From: Paracidovorax konjaci
Lineage (GTDB): Bacteria; Pseudomonadota; Gammaproteobacteria; Burkholderiales; Burkholderiaceae_C
Direction: 5' to 3'
Assembly: GCF_900112675.1 (NCBI RefSeq)
Contig: NZ_FOMQ01000009.1
Location: 124,001 to 188,000 of the forward strand
Length of the DNA stretch: 64,000 bases
Shown here: piece after piece, positions 50,518 to 59,708 of the stretch
How the letters are laid out: the number at the start of each line of letters is the position of its first letter
Numbering within the stretch: the stretch's first letter is position 1
Translations under genes and position numbers: made by a program
The notes under the pieces: model-generated
Told to the model about the DNA's origin: nothing
Seen by the model: only the letters and a program-made list of their open reading frames with translations
Database searches by the model: none

Positions 50518-52536
50518 ATGATCCTTCTGAACAACGTCACTTTGCGCCGCGGCGCCAAGGTGCTGCTCGATAGTGCCAGCGTCACCCTCAACCCCGGCGA
50601 GAAAGTCGGCCTCGTGGGGCGCAACGGCGCCGGCAAGTCCTCTCTTTTTGCCCTGCTCAACGGTTCGCTCCACGAAGACGGGGGCGATTTCTCGATGCCG
50701 CCACAGTGGCGCATGGCGCAGGTCGCGCAGAACATGCCGGAGACGGATGACTCCGCCACCGAGTTCGTGCTGAACGGCGACACCCGGCTCTGCGAACTGC
50801 GCGAGGCCCTCGCCGCGGCGGAACAGGCCGAGGACGGCATGGCCATCGCCCAGGCCTATGCCGACCTGGGCGACGCCGGTGACCACGACGCCGTGCCGCG
50901 CGCACAGGCGCTGATCCTGGGGCTGGGCTTCAAGGTGGAAGAACTCGGCCGGCCGGTGAACAGCTTTTCCGGCGGCTGGCGCATGCGGCTGCAGCTGGCA
51001 CGGGCCCTCATGTGCCCCAGCGACCTGTTGTTGCTCGACGAACCCACCAACCACCTCGACTTGGACGCGCTCGTCTGGCTGGAGGCCTGGCTGCAGCGCT
51101 ACGCCGGCACGCTGATCGTCATCAGCCACGACCGCGAGTTCCTGGACGCCATCACGACCGTCACGCTGCACATCGACAACGCGCGGCTCACCCGGTACGG
51201 CGGCAACTACAGCCGGTTCGAGGAACTGCGGGCCCAGCAGATGGAACTGCAGGCCGCCAGCTATTCCAAGCAGCAGGACAAGATCGCCCATCTGCAGAAG
51301 TTCATCGACCGCTTCAAGGCCAAGGCCAGCAAGGCCAAGCAGGCGCAGAGCCGGGTCAAGGCCCTGGAGCGCATGGAGAAGATCGCGCCTGTGCTGATGG
51401 GCGCGGAATTCACCTTCAGCTTCAAGGAGCCTGCGAACCTGCCCAACCCGATGCTCGCGATCACGGACGCCGCCTTCGGCTACGAAGCCGACGAGGACGG
51501 CGCACCCAAGACCATCCTGCGCCATGTGAGCCGATCCGTGCTCGCGGGCCAGCGCATCGGCATCCTCGGCGCCAACGGGCAGGGCAAGTCGACACTCGTC
51601 AAGACCGTTGCCCGCACCATGCGACCGCTGGCCGGCAGTGTGACGGAAGGCAAGGGGCTGTCGATCGGTTACTTCGCGCAGCAGGAACTCGACGTACTGC
51701 GGCCGGCCGACAATCCGCTGGAGCACATGATCCGGCTGGCCAAGGACCTGGGCGCCCATGTGCGTGAACCGAGCCGTGAGCAGGATCTGCGCAATTACCT
51801 CGGCACCTTCAATTTCTCCGGGGACATGGTCAAGCAGTCCGTGGGCACCATGAGCGGCGGTGAAAAGGCCCGGCTCGTGCTGGCGATGATCGTCTGGCAA
51901 CGCCCCAACCTGCTGCTGCTGGACGAGCCCACCAACCACCTCGATTTGGCCACGCGCGAAGCGCTGTCGATGGCGCTCAATGAATTCGAAGGCACCGTGA
52001 TGCTCGTGAGCCACGACCGGGCCCTGCTGCGCGCCGTCTGCGATGAATTCTGGCTGGTCGGCCGTGGAGTGGTGGGCCCGTTCGACGGAGATCTGGACGA
52101 TTACCAGCGCTACCTGCTGGAAGAATCCAAGCGCCTGCGCGACGAGGCCCGCACCGCGGCAGCATCCAGCCTGCAGAAGGCGACCGCCAAGGCGGAACCT
52201 GTCGTCGTCGCACCGCCTCCCCCTTCTCCAGCGCCCGCCGCTGCGCGCGGCGACGCCCGCGAGCAGCGCAAGCTGGGTGCACAGGCCCGGCAGCAATTGG
52301 CCGAGAAAACCCGGCCACTCAAGCGGGAACTGGAGCAGATCAGCCAACGCCTCGCCGCTTTGGGCGCCGAGAAATCGGGTCTGGAGGAGCGCCTGGCCCA
52401 GCCTTTGCCCCCTGCCGAGATCGCTGGATGCGGCCGCAAGCTCAAAAGCTGCGGCGATGAAATCGAGCGTCTGGAGGAACGGTGGCTGGAAGCTTCGGAG
52501 GAAATTGAAGCCATCGAGCAGTCTGCAGACAAGTAA
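50518..52536 (+). CDS. ABC-F family ATPase (YheS type)
   Basis: 672-aa soluble protein with two ABC domains and no membrane segment. NBD1 has GRNGAGKSS (35-43), FSGGWRMR and LLLLDEPTNHLD. A charged helical linker with QQDKIAHLQKFIDRFKAKAS (the P-site tRNA interaction motif region) follows. NBD2 has GANGQGKST, MSGGEKAR and LLLLDEPTNHLD. The C-terminal tail (about 560-672) is Ala/Pro-rich then coiled coil. ABC-F proteins act on the ribosome; the tail and length match the YheS subgroup. Start is the ATG before ILLNNVTLR; the frame opens earlier without support. Confidence 0.93.
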   Translation: MILLNNVTLRRGAKVLLDSASVTLNPGEKVGLVGRNGAGKSSLFALLNGSLHEDGGDFSMPPQWRMAQVAQNMPETDDSATEFVLNGDTRLCELREALAAAEQAEDGMAIAQAYADLGDAGDHDAVPRAQALILGLGFKVEELGRPVNSFSGGWRMRLQLARALMCPSDLLLLDEPTNHLDLDALVWLEAWLQRYAGTLIVISHDREFLDAITTVTLHIDNARLTRYGGNYSRFEELRAQQMELQAASYSKQQDKIAHLQKFIDRFKAKASKAKQAQSRVKALERMEKIAPVLMGAEFTFSFKEPANLPNPMLAITDAAFGYEADEDGAPKTILRHVSRSVLAGQRIGILGANGQGKSTLVKTVARTMRPLAGSVTEGKGLSIGYFAQQELDVLRPADNPLEHMIRLAKDLGAHVREPSREQDLRNYLGTFNFSGDMVKQSVGTMSGGEKARLVLAMIVWQRPNLLLLDEPTNHLDLATREALSMALNEFEGTVMLVSHDRALLRAVCDEFWLVGRGVVGPFDGDLDDYQRYLLEESKRLRDEARTAAASSLQKATAKAEPVVVAPPPPSPAPAAARGDAREQRKLGAQARQQLAEKTRPLKRELEQISQRLAALGAEKSGLEERLAQPLPPAEIAGCGRKLKSCGDEIERLEERWLEASEEIEAIEQSADK

Positions 52537-52592
52537 TATTGTGCAACTGGAGTCAACTTTTTCCTGCCCATGCCGTTCTCCTTGCTCGATTG

Positions 52593-52615
52593 TTTGCTAT
52601 TTTTTTCATAGCAAA
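52593..52615. repeat. Hairpin related to the dispersed-repeat head
   Basis: TTTGCTAT (52593-52600) / ATAGCAAA (52608-52615) with a T-rich 7-base loop. The arms match those of copy B, but the ATTCAATGGATCC-type tail is replaced by unrelated sequence (ATGATGGGCCTTCGG). Located 57 bases after the ABC-F stop; may also slow transcription. Confidence 0.5.
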
Positions 52616-52694
52616 TGATGGGCCTTCGGCTGGTTGCATTTTTTTTCGTTCTGCTGTCAACGCGCTCCAAAGACGGTGCGTTGTTCATCCATCC

Positions 52695-52700
52695 AAGGAG
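52695..52700 (+). promoter_or_regulatory. Strong ribosome binding site before a 24-codon ORF
   Basis: AAGGAG six bases before ATG at 52707 (CCAAGGAGTTAACGATG). One of the best Shine-Dalgarno sites in the window. Confidence 0.6.
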
Positions 52701-52706
52701 TTAACG

Positions 52707-52781
52707 ATGAACACCACCGCAATCCTGTCTGCCTGGCCTGAAGACGAACGTGACCGCAAGCGCGCCCCCGGCCGCTTCTGA
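52707..52781 (+). CDS. Possible 24-aa small protein
   Basis: ORF of 24 residues starting MNTTAILSAWPEDERD and ending KRAPGRF. It has an ideal AAGGAG site and is followed, about 110 bases later, by a rho-independent terminator. No signal peptide or TM helix; the C-terminal half is charged and basic. No family is recognised. It might be a functional micro-protein, a leader, or the coding part of a small RNA. The lack of an immediate downstream gene on this strand argues against attenuation. Coding status rests on the ribosome site alone. Confidence 0.45.
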   Translation: MNTTAILSAWPEDERDRKRAPGRF

Positions 52782-52883
52782 GCCAGCGGCGCCGGCAACA
52801 AAGATCGATAACGTGCACAGCCACCCGATCGCCGCGCTGCCCCTCCCGAGTCGACACACTTCCTGAATTTCATTTCTCCATGA

Positions 52884-52910
52884 AAAAAACCCCGCCAAGC
52901 GGGGTTTTTT
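52884..52910. terminator. Bidirectional rho-independent terminator
   Basis: CCCCGC (52890-52895) CAA GCGGGG (52899-52904) flanked by an A-run (52883-52889) and a T-run (52905-52910). Works for the plus-strand small ORF transcript and for the minus-strand pha transcript ending at phaB. Confidence 0.85.
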
Positions 52911-52945
52911 GCGCCTGCGACCCTTGTAAAGGGTCGACAAGAGCC

Positions 52946-53683
52946 TCAGCCCATGTGCAGGCCGCCGTTCACCGAGAAATCGGCCCCGGTGGCGTAGCCG
53001 CCTTCTTCCGACGCTAGCCAGGCGATGATCGACGCGATCTCGCTGGGCTCACCCAGGCGCTTCACGGGGACCGTCGCGACGATCTTCTCCAGCACGTCCG
53101 GCCGGATCGCCTTCACCATGTCGGTCCCGATGTATCCGGGGCTCACGGTGTTCACCGTGACGCCCTTGGTCGCCAGTTCCTGTGCCAGAGCCATCGAGAA
53201 GCCATGCATCCCGGCTTTTGCAGCCGAGTAGTTGGTCTGCCCTGCCTGGCCTTTTTCACCGTTCACGCTGCTGATGTTGATGATGCGGCCCCAGCCTTTC
53301 TCGACCATGTCGCCCACGACCTGCTTGGTCACGTTGAACATGCTGTTGAGGTTGGTTTCGATCACGGCATCCCAGTCTTCGCGGGACATCTTGAGGAACA
53401 TGCGGTCGCGCGTGATGCCTGCGTTGTTCACCAGCACGTCCACCGTGCCGAATTCGGCACGGGCATGCGTGAAAGCCGCCACCGTGGAATCCCAGTCACC
53501 CACGTTGCCGACGGAAGCATGGAACGTGAAGCCCAGGGCTTTCTGCTCTGCGAGCCACTTGGCGTGGTCGCGGGTGGGACCGCACCCTGCGATGACCTTG
53601 AAGCCATCCTTGTGCAGGCGCTGGCAGATGGCGGTACCGATGCCACCCATGCCCCCCGTGACATACGCGATTTTCTGATTCAT
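52946..53683 (-). CDS. phaB: Acetoacetyl-CoA reductase (NADPH)
   Basis: 245-aa short-chain dehydrogenase making (R)-3-hydroxybutyryl-CoA. TGGMGGIGTAICQRL (cofactor loop), NNAGITRD, active-site Ser in NISSVNGEKGQAG, YSAAKAG (Tyr and Lys), and VSPGYIGTDMV. Start MNQKIAYV has an AGGAG site 9 bases upstream. Third gene of phaC-phaA-phaB, but 207 bases after phaA with a terminator between, so it may have its own promoter. Confidence 0.95.
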   Translation of the reverse strand: MNQKIAYVTGGMGGIGTAICQRLHKDGFKVIAGCGPTRDHAKWLAEQKALGFTFHASVGNVGDWDSTVAAFTHARAEFGTVDVLVNNAGITRDRMFLKMSREDWDAVIETNLNSMFNVTKQVVGDMVEKGWGRIINISSVNGEKGQAGQTNYSAAKAGMHGFSMALAQELATKGVTVNTVSPGYIGTDMVKAIRPDVLEKIVATVPVKRLGEPSEIASIIAWLASEEGGYATGADFSVNGGLHMG

Positions 53684-53833
53684 GTGATTTATCTCCTAGT
53701 CAACGATTCACGCGACCACTCTACCCAAGATTTGGACTGCCGCCGCTGAGGGAAACACCGAGCGACTCTGTTGTCCGCCCGCGCGCTCTCTACGAACGGT
53801 TATGCAGCGCATAGCGCCAGCAGGCCGTGACTG

Positions 53834-53859
53834 GAAAAAAGCCGCACTTCAGTGCGGCT
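53834..53859 (-). terminator. Rho-independent terminator after phaA
   Basis: On the minus strand, stem AGCCGCAC / GTGCGGCT with a 4-base loop (53840-53859), followed by a T-run (plus-strand A-run at 53835-53840). It lies 31 bases past the phaA stop, so phaA and phaB are only partly coupled. Confidence 0.75.
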
Positions 53860-53890
53860 TCCGGCAGACGGTCGCTCAGCAGGCGAAATA

Positions 53891-55072
53891 TCAGACCCGT
53901 TCCACGGCCAGCGCGACGCCCATGCCGCCACCGATGCACAGTGCCGCCACGCCCTTGCGTGCGCCACTGCGCTGCAGTTCATGGAGCAGCGTCACCAGCA
54001 CGCGGCAACCGGATGCGCCGATCGGATGGCCGAGCGCGATGGCACCGCCATTCACGTTGACCTTCGACGGATCGACTCCCAGCTCCTTGTTGACGGCGCA
54101 GGCTTGCGCGGCAAAGGCCTCGTTGAGCTCGAACAGGTCCACGTCGGCGACGCTCCAGCCGGCCCGCTCCAGGGCTTTGCGGGTGGCGGGCACCGGTCCC
54201 ATGCCCATGGTGGCGGGGTCCAGCCCGCTCGTGGCGTAGCCGGCGATGCGGGCGAGCGGCGTGAGCCCGAGGGACGCCGCTTTCTTGGCACTCATCACCA
54301 CCACGGCGGCAGCGCCGTCGTTGATGCCCGAGGCATTGCCCGCCGTGACGGAGCCCGCCTTGTCGAACGCGGGGCGCAGGCCTGCCAGGGCTTCGGCATT
54401 GGTCTTGCGGTTCAGGTATTCATCGGCGTCGAACAGCACGGGATCGCCCTTCTTCTGGGGCAGGCTCACACCGACGATCTCATCCTTGAACTTGCCCGCG
54501 TCCTGTGCCGCGGCAGCCTTCTGCTGGCTCGCCAGCGCCAGCGCGTCCTGTTGCGCACGGTCGATGCCTTGCTGCTTGGCCACGTTCTCGGCGGTGATGC
54601 CCATGTGGTACTGGTTGTAGACGTCCCAGAGTCCGTCCACGATCATGGTGTCGACCATCTTCCAGTCGCCCATGCGCTGGCCGTCGCGCGAACCGTTGAG
54701 TACGTGGGGCGAAAGGCTCATGTTTTCCTGCCCGCCCGCCACCACGATTTCGCTGTCGCCGGTGGCGACGGCCTGCGCCGCCAGCATGACGGCCTTGAGG
54801 CCCGATCCGCATACCGCGTTGATGGTGAGCGCCGGCGTTTCCTTGGCGACGCCGGCTTTCATCATGGCCTGCCGCGCAGGGTTCTGGCCCGCGCCTGCGG
54901 CCAGCACCTGTCCCATGATCACTTCACCGACCTGGTCCAGCGGGACCTTTGCACGCGCAAGGGCCTCCTTGATCACGATCGCGCCCAATTCGGTCGCGGG
55001 GGTCTTGGCGAGTGCGCCGCCGAACTTGCCGACGGGTGTGCGAACGGCTGAAACAATGACGATGTCTTCCAT
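53891..55072 (-). CDS. phaA: Acetyl-CoA C-acetyltransferase (beta-ketothiolase)
   Basis: 393-aa thiolase condensing two acetyl-CoA (or acetyl- plus propionyl-CoA) for PHA. Nucleophile C88 in [18 protein letters not shown] substrate segment; [15 protein letters not shown]; second cysteine in CIGGGMGVA. Start [10 protein letters not shown] with a TGAGGA site. Lies 126 bases after phaC. Confidence 0.96.
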   Translation of the reverse strand: MEDIVIVSAVRTPVGKFGGALAKTPATELGAIVIKEALARAKVPLDQVGEVIMGQVLAAGAGQNPARQAMMKAGVAKETPALTINAVCGSGLKAVMLAAQAVATGDSEIVVAGGQENMSLSPHVLNGSRDGQRMGDWKMVDTMIVDGLWDVYNQYHMGITAENVAKQQGIDRAQQDALALASQQKAAAAQDAGKFKDEIVGVSLPQKKGDPVLFDADEYLNRKTNAEALAGLRPAFDKAGSVTAGNASGINDGAAAVVVMSAKKAASLGLTPLARIAGYATSGLDPATMGMGPVPATRKALERAGWSVADVDLFELNEAFAAQACAVNKELGVDPSKVNVNGGAIALGHPIGASGCRVLVTLLHELQRSGARKGVAALCIGGGMGVALAVERV

Positions 55073-55198
55073 GTCGATCCTCAGGTGTGATGGTGAAAAT
55101 GGGTTGGAAACAAAAAGGATGGGCGCTGCAGCGTGGTCTCGGCAGGCACGCAGGCCGATGGTCTGCCGCAGCTTCGATGGTGCTTTGCGCCGTGGGTG

Positions 55199-56908
55199 TC
55201 AGGACCGTTCTTGAACGTAGCGCCCTGGCGCGGGTTCGATCGACTGGAATCGCGTTCCCTTGCCATAGCGCTTGGGCGCGGGCACCAGCGGACCGGCATG
55301 GACGGCCAGCCAATCGGTCCAGTCGGTCCACCAGCTTCCGGGATGCTCGGTCGCCCCCTCCAGCCATTCGGCCAACGTCGCGGGCAGCGCGTCGTCGGGC
55401 CGTAGCCAGTGGCTGCGCTTCTTCTTGGCCGGCGGATTGATGACGCCTGCGATGTGCCCGGAAGCCCCCATGACGAACCGCTTCGGCCCTGGCAGGACTT
55501 GCGTGGAGGCATAGGCCGCGTCGATGGGGACGATGTGGTCCTCGCGGGAGCCGTAGATGTACACCGGCAGGTCGACGCGGGACAGGTCGATCGGCTCACC
55601 GCAAACCGTGAGACGGTCCGGCTTGACGAGGTTGTTTTCCAGGTAGAGGTTGCGCAGATACCAGGCGTAGAAGGGCCCCGGAAGATTGGTCGAGTCGCTG
55701 TTCCAGTACAGCAGATCGAACGGCGGCGGCGTCTCGCCCTTCAGGTAGTTGCCCACCACATAGGTCCAGACGAGATCGTTGGGCCGCAGAAAGCTGAAGG
55801 TGGACGCCAGATCCTGGCCCTTCATCAGCCCGCCATGCCCCATCTGCAGTTCGCGGAAGCGCACGAAGCTCTCGTCGATGAAGACATCGAGGATGCCGGT
55901 GTCGGTGAAATCGATGAGTGTGGTGAGGAACGTCGCGCTGGCCACCGGCTCTTCGCCCCGGGCCGCCAGCACGGCCAGCGCGGTGGCGAGCATGGTGCCG
56001 CCCACGCAGAACCCCAGCGCATTGATCTGGTCGGTGCCCGCGATCTGCCGGGCCGTGTCGATGGCGCAGACCACGGCGTCTTCGATGTACTCGTCCCAGG
56101 TGGCCTGGGCGAGCGATTCGCCCGGGTTGCGCCAGCTCACGACGAACGTGCGATGGCCCTGGGCGACCGCATGCCGGATGAGGGAATTCTCGGGCTGCAG
56201 ATCCAGGATGTAGAACTTGTTGATGCACGGCGGCACCACCAGCAAGGGACGCTCATGGACCTTGCTGGTGAGCGGCTTGTATTCGATGAGCTGGAACAGC
56301 GCGTTCTCGTACACCACGGCACCTTCCGAGGTGGCCACGTTGCGGCCGACCTCGAAGATGCTCTCGTCGGTCATCGAGACATGGCCCTGCCGCATGTCGT
56401 GCAGAAGGTTCGCAATGCCCTTGGCCAGGCTCTCGCCCTTGCTTTCGACGGCTTTCTTTTGCGCTTCCGGGTTGAAGACCAGGAAATTGCTCGGCGACAT
56501 CGCCGCCATCCACTGCTCTACCCCGAAACGGATGCGGGCCCGGACCTTGGCGTCGGCCTCCACCGCATCGGCCAGGCCCATCAGCGTACGCGCATTGAGC
56601 AGATAGGCCGCTGCCGAAAAGGCGGCCATGGGGCTTTCGGACCATGCCGCACCGCTGAAGCGCCGGTCCTTGATCGCTGCGGGCTGGAGTGCCTGGCTCC
56701 AGAGTTCCCCGGCTTCCTGCACATACTGCTGCTGCAACGCGGCCAGCTTGTCGGGAGCGAAGCGCAGGGATGGCTGCGGAGCCGCCGGTCCGGTGCCTGT
56801 GGCACTGCCGCCGGCCTGGCGGAATGCCTCCAGCGCCTGGGCCCAGCTCTGGTTCAGTTTCTGCTGGATTTGCTGGGCGCTGCCGGCCCAGCCTGCTTCA
56901 AAATCCAT
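55199..56908 (-). CDS. phaC: Class I poly(3-hydroxyalkanoate) synthase
   Basis: 569-aa PHA polymerase, class I length. The lipase-like box GFCVGGTML holds catalytic C301; the later Asp is in YIYGSREDHIVP and the His in GASGHIAGV. The N-terminal ~180 residues form the variable domain. GAGGAG site just upstream of the ATG. First gene of the phaC-phaA-phaB set. Propionyl-CoA metabolised by the operon at 7-17 kb could also feed 3-hydroxyvalerate units (inference). Confidence 0.96.
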   Translation of the reverse strand: MDFEAGWAGSAQQIQQKLNQSWAQALEAFRQAGGSATGTGPAAPQPSLRFAPDKLAALQQQYVQEAGELWSQALQPAAIKDRRFSGAAWSESPMAAFSAAAYLLNARTLMGLADAVEADAKVRARIRFGVEQWMAAMSPSNFLVFNPEAQKKAVESKGESLAKGIANLLHDMRQGHVSMTDESIFEVGRNVATSEGAVVYENALFQLIEYKPLTSKVHERPLLVVPPCINKFYILDLQPENSLIRHAVAQGHRTFVVSWRNPGESLAQATWDEYIEDAVVCAIDTARQIAGTDQINALGFCVGGTMLATALAVLAARGEEPVASATFLTTLIDFTDTGILDVFIDESFVRFRELQMGHGGLMKGQDLASTFSFLRPNDLVWTYVVGNYLKGETPPPFDLLYWNSDSTNLPGPFYAWYLRNLYLENNLVKPDRLTVCGEPIDLSRVDLPVYIYGSREDHIVPIDAAYASTQVLPGPKRFVMGASGHIAGVINPPAKKKRSHWLRPDDALPATLAEWLEGATEHPGSWWTDWTDWLAVHAGPLVPAPKRYGKGTRFQSIEPAPGRYVQERS

Positions 56909-57054
56909 GGAATTGTCTCCTCGGTCTCATCATGCCGCATCGCGATGCCCCCTCGGGGAACTGCGTGCAGGCATTGTTGCCGAGCCGTGGTCACCGAAGC
57001 AATGCCACTTTCGATTTTTCACGATATAGCTCAGAGTTTCAGGATGCGCACGAC

Positions 57055-57381
57055 ATGTATCTGGTAGTCATCGGCTGGTTGTACGTCACGGTGATGATGG
57101 CGGTTGCCGAAGCCAGCAGCCCGCAGGGCAGCCTGCTGGGGGCGCTCATCACCTTCACGCTCTACGGCCTGCTGCCCCTGGCGATCGTGGTCTACATCCT
57201 CGGCACGCCCGGGCGCAAGCGCGCGCTGCACGCGCGCGAGCGCCAGGAGGCCGCGGATCGGGCCGCGGCAAAACGCAAGGAATCAGACCTTTCCGCTCCG
57301 CCCGATCCAGATGCAGGCAGCCATCCTCCCGCCGCTGACCCCGGCCAGGCCCATCGAAGCGCGGTGCGAGAAGAACCGTGA
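57055..57381 (+). CDS. Small membrane protein, divergent from phaC
   Basis: 108-aa protein with two predicted TM helices (about residues 2-20 and 29-48) and a charged, Ala/Pro-rich C-terminal tail (KRALHARERQEAADRAAAKRK...). Start at MYLVVIGWLY; frame extends upstream without support. Its last 99 bases overlap, antisense, the 3' end of pgeF. I recognise no enzymatic motif. Divergence from phaC is its only context. Confidence 0.7.
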   Translation: MYLVVIGWLYVTVMMAVAEASSPQGSLLGALITFTLYGLLPLAIVVYILGTPGRKRALHARERQEAADRAAAKRKESDLSAPPDPDAGSHPPAADPGQAHRSAVREEP

Positions 57382-58149
57382 CGACTGGAGGACGGTGCAC
57401 CATCCGTCAGTGCCATCGTTGCCGTGCACGCTGCCGACCCCCAGGGCCCCCAGGCGCTGCCGGGCGAGGCCGGGCAGGCTCGCCAGGTGCTTGCCATCGG
57501 CCCGCGCGCTGAAATGCGCTGCAGCCGCAGGGTCCTGGTCGCAGAACGCCTGGCGCACCTCGTCTCCCACTTCGAAAACGGTGGGCCCGATGCAAGGGCC
57601 CAGCCAGGCGAGGACATCGTCCCGGCCGAAGCGCCCCTCCACTCCAGAGACCGCTCCCGATGCCGCGGATCCCACTGCACCGGGAGCACCGAAGCACGCC
57701 AGCGCCTGCTCCAGCACCCCGCCGGCCAGGCCGCGCCAGCCCGCATGGGCGGCTGCGACACGCGTCCCGTGCCGGTTGGTGAACAGCACCGGCAGGCAAT
57801 CTGCCACCATGATGGTGCAGGCACGGCCGGGCCGGCTGGCCGTGCAGGCGTCGGCTTGCGTGCCGTCGGGAGGGTCGGCGTCCAGGTCGGCCACGGATGT
57901 TCCATGCACCTGCCTGAGAAACCGCGGCACTACTGCCGAACCATCCCAGGCCGTCAACCCGTCGCGCAGCCGCTGGCGGTTCTGCCCGACGGCTTGCGGC
58001 AGATCGTCCACGTGGTCACCCAGGTTGAAGGTGGCCCACGGCCCCTGGCTCACACCACCCGATCGCGTGGTGCAGAGGGCGTGCACGTGCGCTGGCGCCG
58101 GCCAGCCGGGGCGCAGCCAGTCGGCCGGTAACGATGGCCCCGCCGTCAC
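57283..58149 (-). CDS. pgeF: Peptidoglycan editing factor PgeF (laccase domain)
   Basis: 288-aa multicopper-like YfiH/PgeF protein that clears mis-incorporated amino acids from UDP-MurNAc precursors. Zinc/copper-site residues in RQVHGTSV, VADCLPVLF and AAHAGWRGL; CIGPTVFEVG follows. Start uncertain: GTG at 58149 (overlapping the upstream stop as GTGA) gives VTAGPSLPADW, ATG at 58167 adds six residues. Convergent and overlapping with the small membrane protein gene. Confidence 0.9.
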   Translation of the reverse strand: MTAGPSLPADWLRPGWPAPAHVHALCTTRSGGVSQGPWATFNLGDHVDDLPQAVGQNRQRLRDGLTAWDGSAVVPRFLRQVHGTSVADLDADPPDGTQADACTASRPGRACTIMVADCLPVLFTNRHGTRVAAAHAGWRGLAGGVLEQALACFGAPGAVGSAASGAVSGVEGRFGRDDVLAWLGPCIGPTVFEVGDEVRQAFCDQDPAAAAHFSARADGKHLASLPGLARQRLGALGVGSVHGNDGTDGWCTVLQSSRFFSHRASMGLAGVSGGRMAACIWIGRSGKV

Positions 58150-58814
58150 CCTTCGTTGTCCGGGCATGCGGAGGGGTGGGCCGCCTGGAAGGCGGGCAAT
58201 GCCGAGGCGGCTTCCCAGGCCGCCATCGTGCGCGGCAGGCCGCCCAGGTCCACCTGGAAGCGCTGGGCATTGAAGATCTGGGGAACGAGGCAACAGTCGG
58301 CCAGCGTGGGCACATCTCCCCAACACAGCCGCGATGCGGGCAGGCCGGCGGCTTCGCGCTCGCGCGCCAGCAGGTCCAGTTGCCGCTCGAAAGCCTGCAG
58401 GCCGCCCCGCGTCCAGTGCCGGTACCACGTGGTCTTGGCGGCTTCGTCCTGCCCCAGGTCCTGGGTGATGTACTTGAGCACCCGCAGGTTATTGATTGGA
58501 TGGATGTCGCACGCCACCATCTGCGCCAGCGCGCGCACGTGGGCGCGGCCGATCGCATCGGCCGGCAGCAGCGAGGGCTCCGGATACATCTCTTCGAGGT
58601 ATTCGACGATGGCCATGGACTGCGTGAGCGTGGTCCCGTCGTCCAGTTCCAGCGCCGGCAGCAGCGTGTCGCCGACGCGGTCGGCATAGGCGGGGGCGCG
58701 GTGCTCGGCGCGCACCAGATGCACCGGCACGTATTCGTAGGCGAGGCCCTTGAGCGCCAATGCTATGCGCACGCGGTAGGAAGCGGAGGATCGGAAGTAG
58801 TTGAACAGCTTCAT
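58146..58814 (-). CDS. maiA: Maleylacetoacetate/maleylpyruvate isomerase (zeta-class GST)
   Basis: 222-aa glutathione S-transferase. SSASYRVRIALALKG (residues 9-23) carries the zeta-class SSxxxRVR catalytic motif; LTQSMAIVEYLEE is the GSH-binding thioredoxin region. Divergent by 108 bases from an FAH-family hydrolase gene, the usual next enzyme in both homogentisate and gentisate breakdown. Whether it acts on maleylacetoacetate or maleylpyruvate is not decided by the sequence; the short FAH partner favours maleylpyruvate. Confidence 0.9.
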   Translation of the reverse strand: MKLFNYFRSSASYRVRIALALKGLAYEYVPVHLVRAEHRAPAYADRVGDTLLPALELDDGTTLTQSMAIVEYLEEMYPEPSLLPADAIGRAHVRALAQMVACDIHPINNLRVLKYITQDLGQDEAAKTTWYRHWTRGGLQAFERQLDLLAREREAAGLPASRLCWGDVPTLADCCLVPQIFNAQRFQVDLGGLPRTMAAWEAASALPAFQAAHPSACPDNEG

Positions 58815-58922
58815 GGTTCGGCGAGCATAACGTCCATGCATGGCACACTCTGCCGACCCCGCCCTGCGCACCGGCGCTGACCGGCGCGCGGCGGCCTCCG
58901 CAACCCCAGCCGACGATCGACC

Positions 58923-59618
58923 ATGAACTACGTCATTCCTCCCGCCCCCACCGCGAGCGTGCCCGTGGCGGGCTCCGAAGACCGGTTTCCCGTCCACCGC
59001 ATCTACTGCGTGGGCCGCAATTACGAAGAGCACGCGAAGGAAATGGGTTTCACCGGGCGCGAGCCGCCCTTTTTCTTCCTGAAGCCTGCAGACAGCATCG
59101 TCCCGACGGCCGCCGGCGAAACGGGCGCCTTGCCCTACCCCACGCTCACCTCCAACCTCCACCATGAGATCGAACTGGTGGTGGCCATCGGCCAGGGCGG
59201 CAAGAACATCGCCGCGGCCGATGCGCACCGGCACATCTACGGCTATGCGGTCGGCCTGGACATGACGCGCCGCGATCTGCAGAACGAGATGAAGAAACAG
59301 GGTCGCCCCTGGTGCATCGGCAAGGGTTTCGAGCACAGCGCGCCCATCGGCCCCATCACGCCCAAGGCGCAGGCAGGCGATGTGGAGCAGGCCGGGATCT
59401 GGCTCTCGGTGAACGGCACGGAGCGCCAGCGCAGCAGTGTGCAGCGGCTGATCTGGAACATCGGCGAGACCATCGAGCACCTCTCCGCCGCCTGGGAACT
59501 GCAGCCCGGAGACCTGATCTTCACGGGCACGCCCGAAGGCGTGGGTGCGGTGGTTCGGGGCGATGTGCTGGAAGGCGGTGTGGACGGCCTGGGAACGTTG
59601 CGCGTGGCCGTGGCATGA
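58923..59618 (+). CDS. Fumarylacetoacetate hydrolase family protein, probable fumarylpyruvate hydrolase
   Basis: 231-aa FAH-fold, metal-dependent C-C hydrolase. Start region RIYCVGRNYEEHAKEMG (about 27-43); metal ligands in HHEIELVVAIG (Glu pair) and GLDMTRRDLQ (Asp). Ends with TGTPEGVGAVVRGD. Too short for full fumarylacetoacetase, and of the fumarylpyruvate/acylpyruvase type. Together with the divergent isomerase it would complete gentisate ring-cleavage product breakdown; the dioxygenase is not in the window. Confidence 0.88.
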   Translation: MNYVIPPAPTASVPVAGSEDRFPVHRIYCVGRNYEEHAKEMGFTGREPPFFFLKPADSIVPTAAGETGALPYPTLTSNLHHEIELVVAIGQGGKNIAAADAHRHIYGYAVGLDMTRRDLQNEMKKQGRPWCIGKGFEHSAPIGPITPKAQAGDVEQAGIWLSVNGTERQRSSVQRLIWNIGETIEHLSAAWELQPGDLIFTGTPEGVGAVVRGDVLEGGVDGLGTLRVAVA

Positions 59619-59644
59619 GCACCCGTATCCCAGTCGCCTTATCA

Positions 59645-59700
59645 CTATAAAAACAATAGCAAACAATCCAATGGATCCGACGGCATCCGGCAGATTTCAT
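59645..59700 (+). repeat. Dispersed ~55-bp repeat, copy D
   Basis: CTATAAAAACAATAG hairpin head, then CAAACAATCCAATGGATCCG and ACGGCATCCGGCAGATTTCA. It fills the gap before a NUDIX gene, ending 9 bases before its ATG, and would therefore place repeat sequence in the 5' untranslated region. Confidence 0.75.
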
Positions 59701-59708
59701 CCATACCC

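Noticed and set aside
52593-52615. Hairpin after the ABC-F gene as a terminator
   Set aside because: AT-only stem with the T-run in the loop, not after the stem; better explained as a relative of the dispersed-repeat head.
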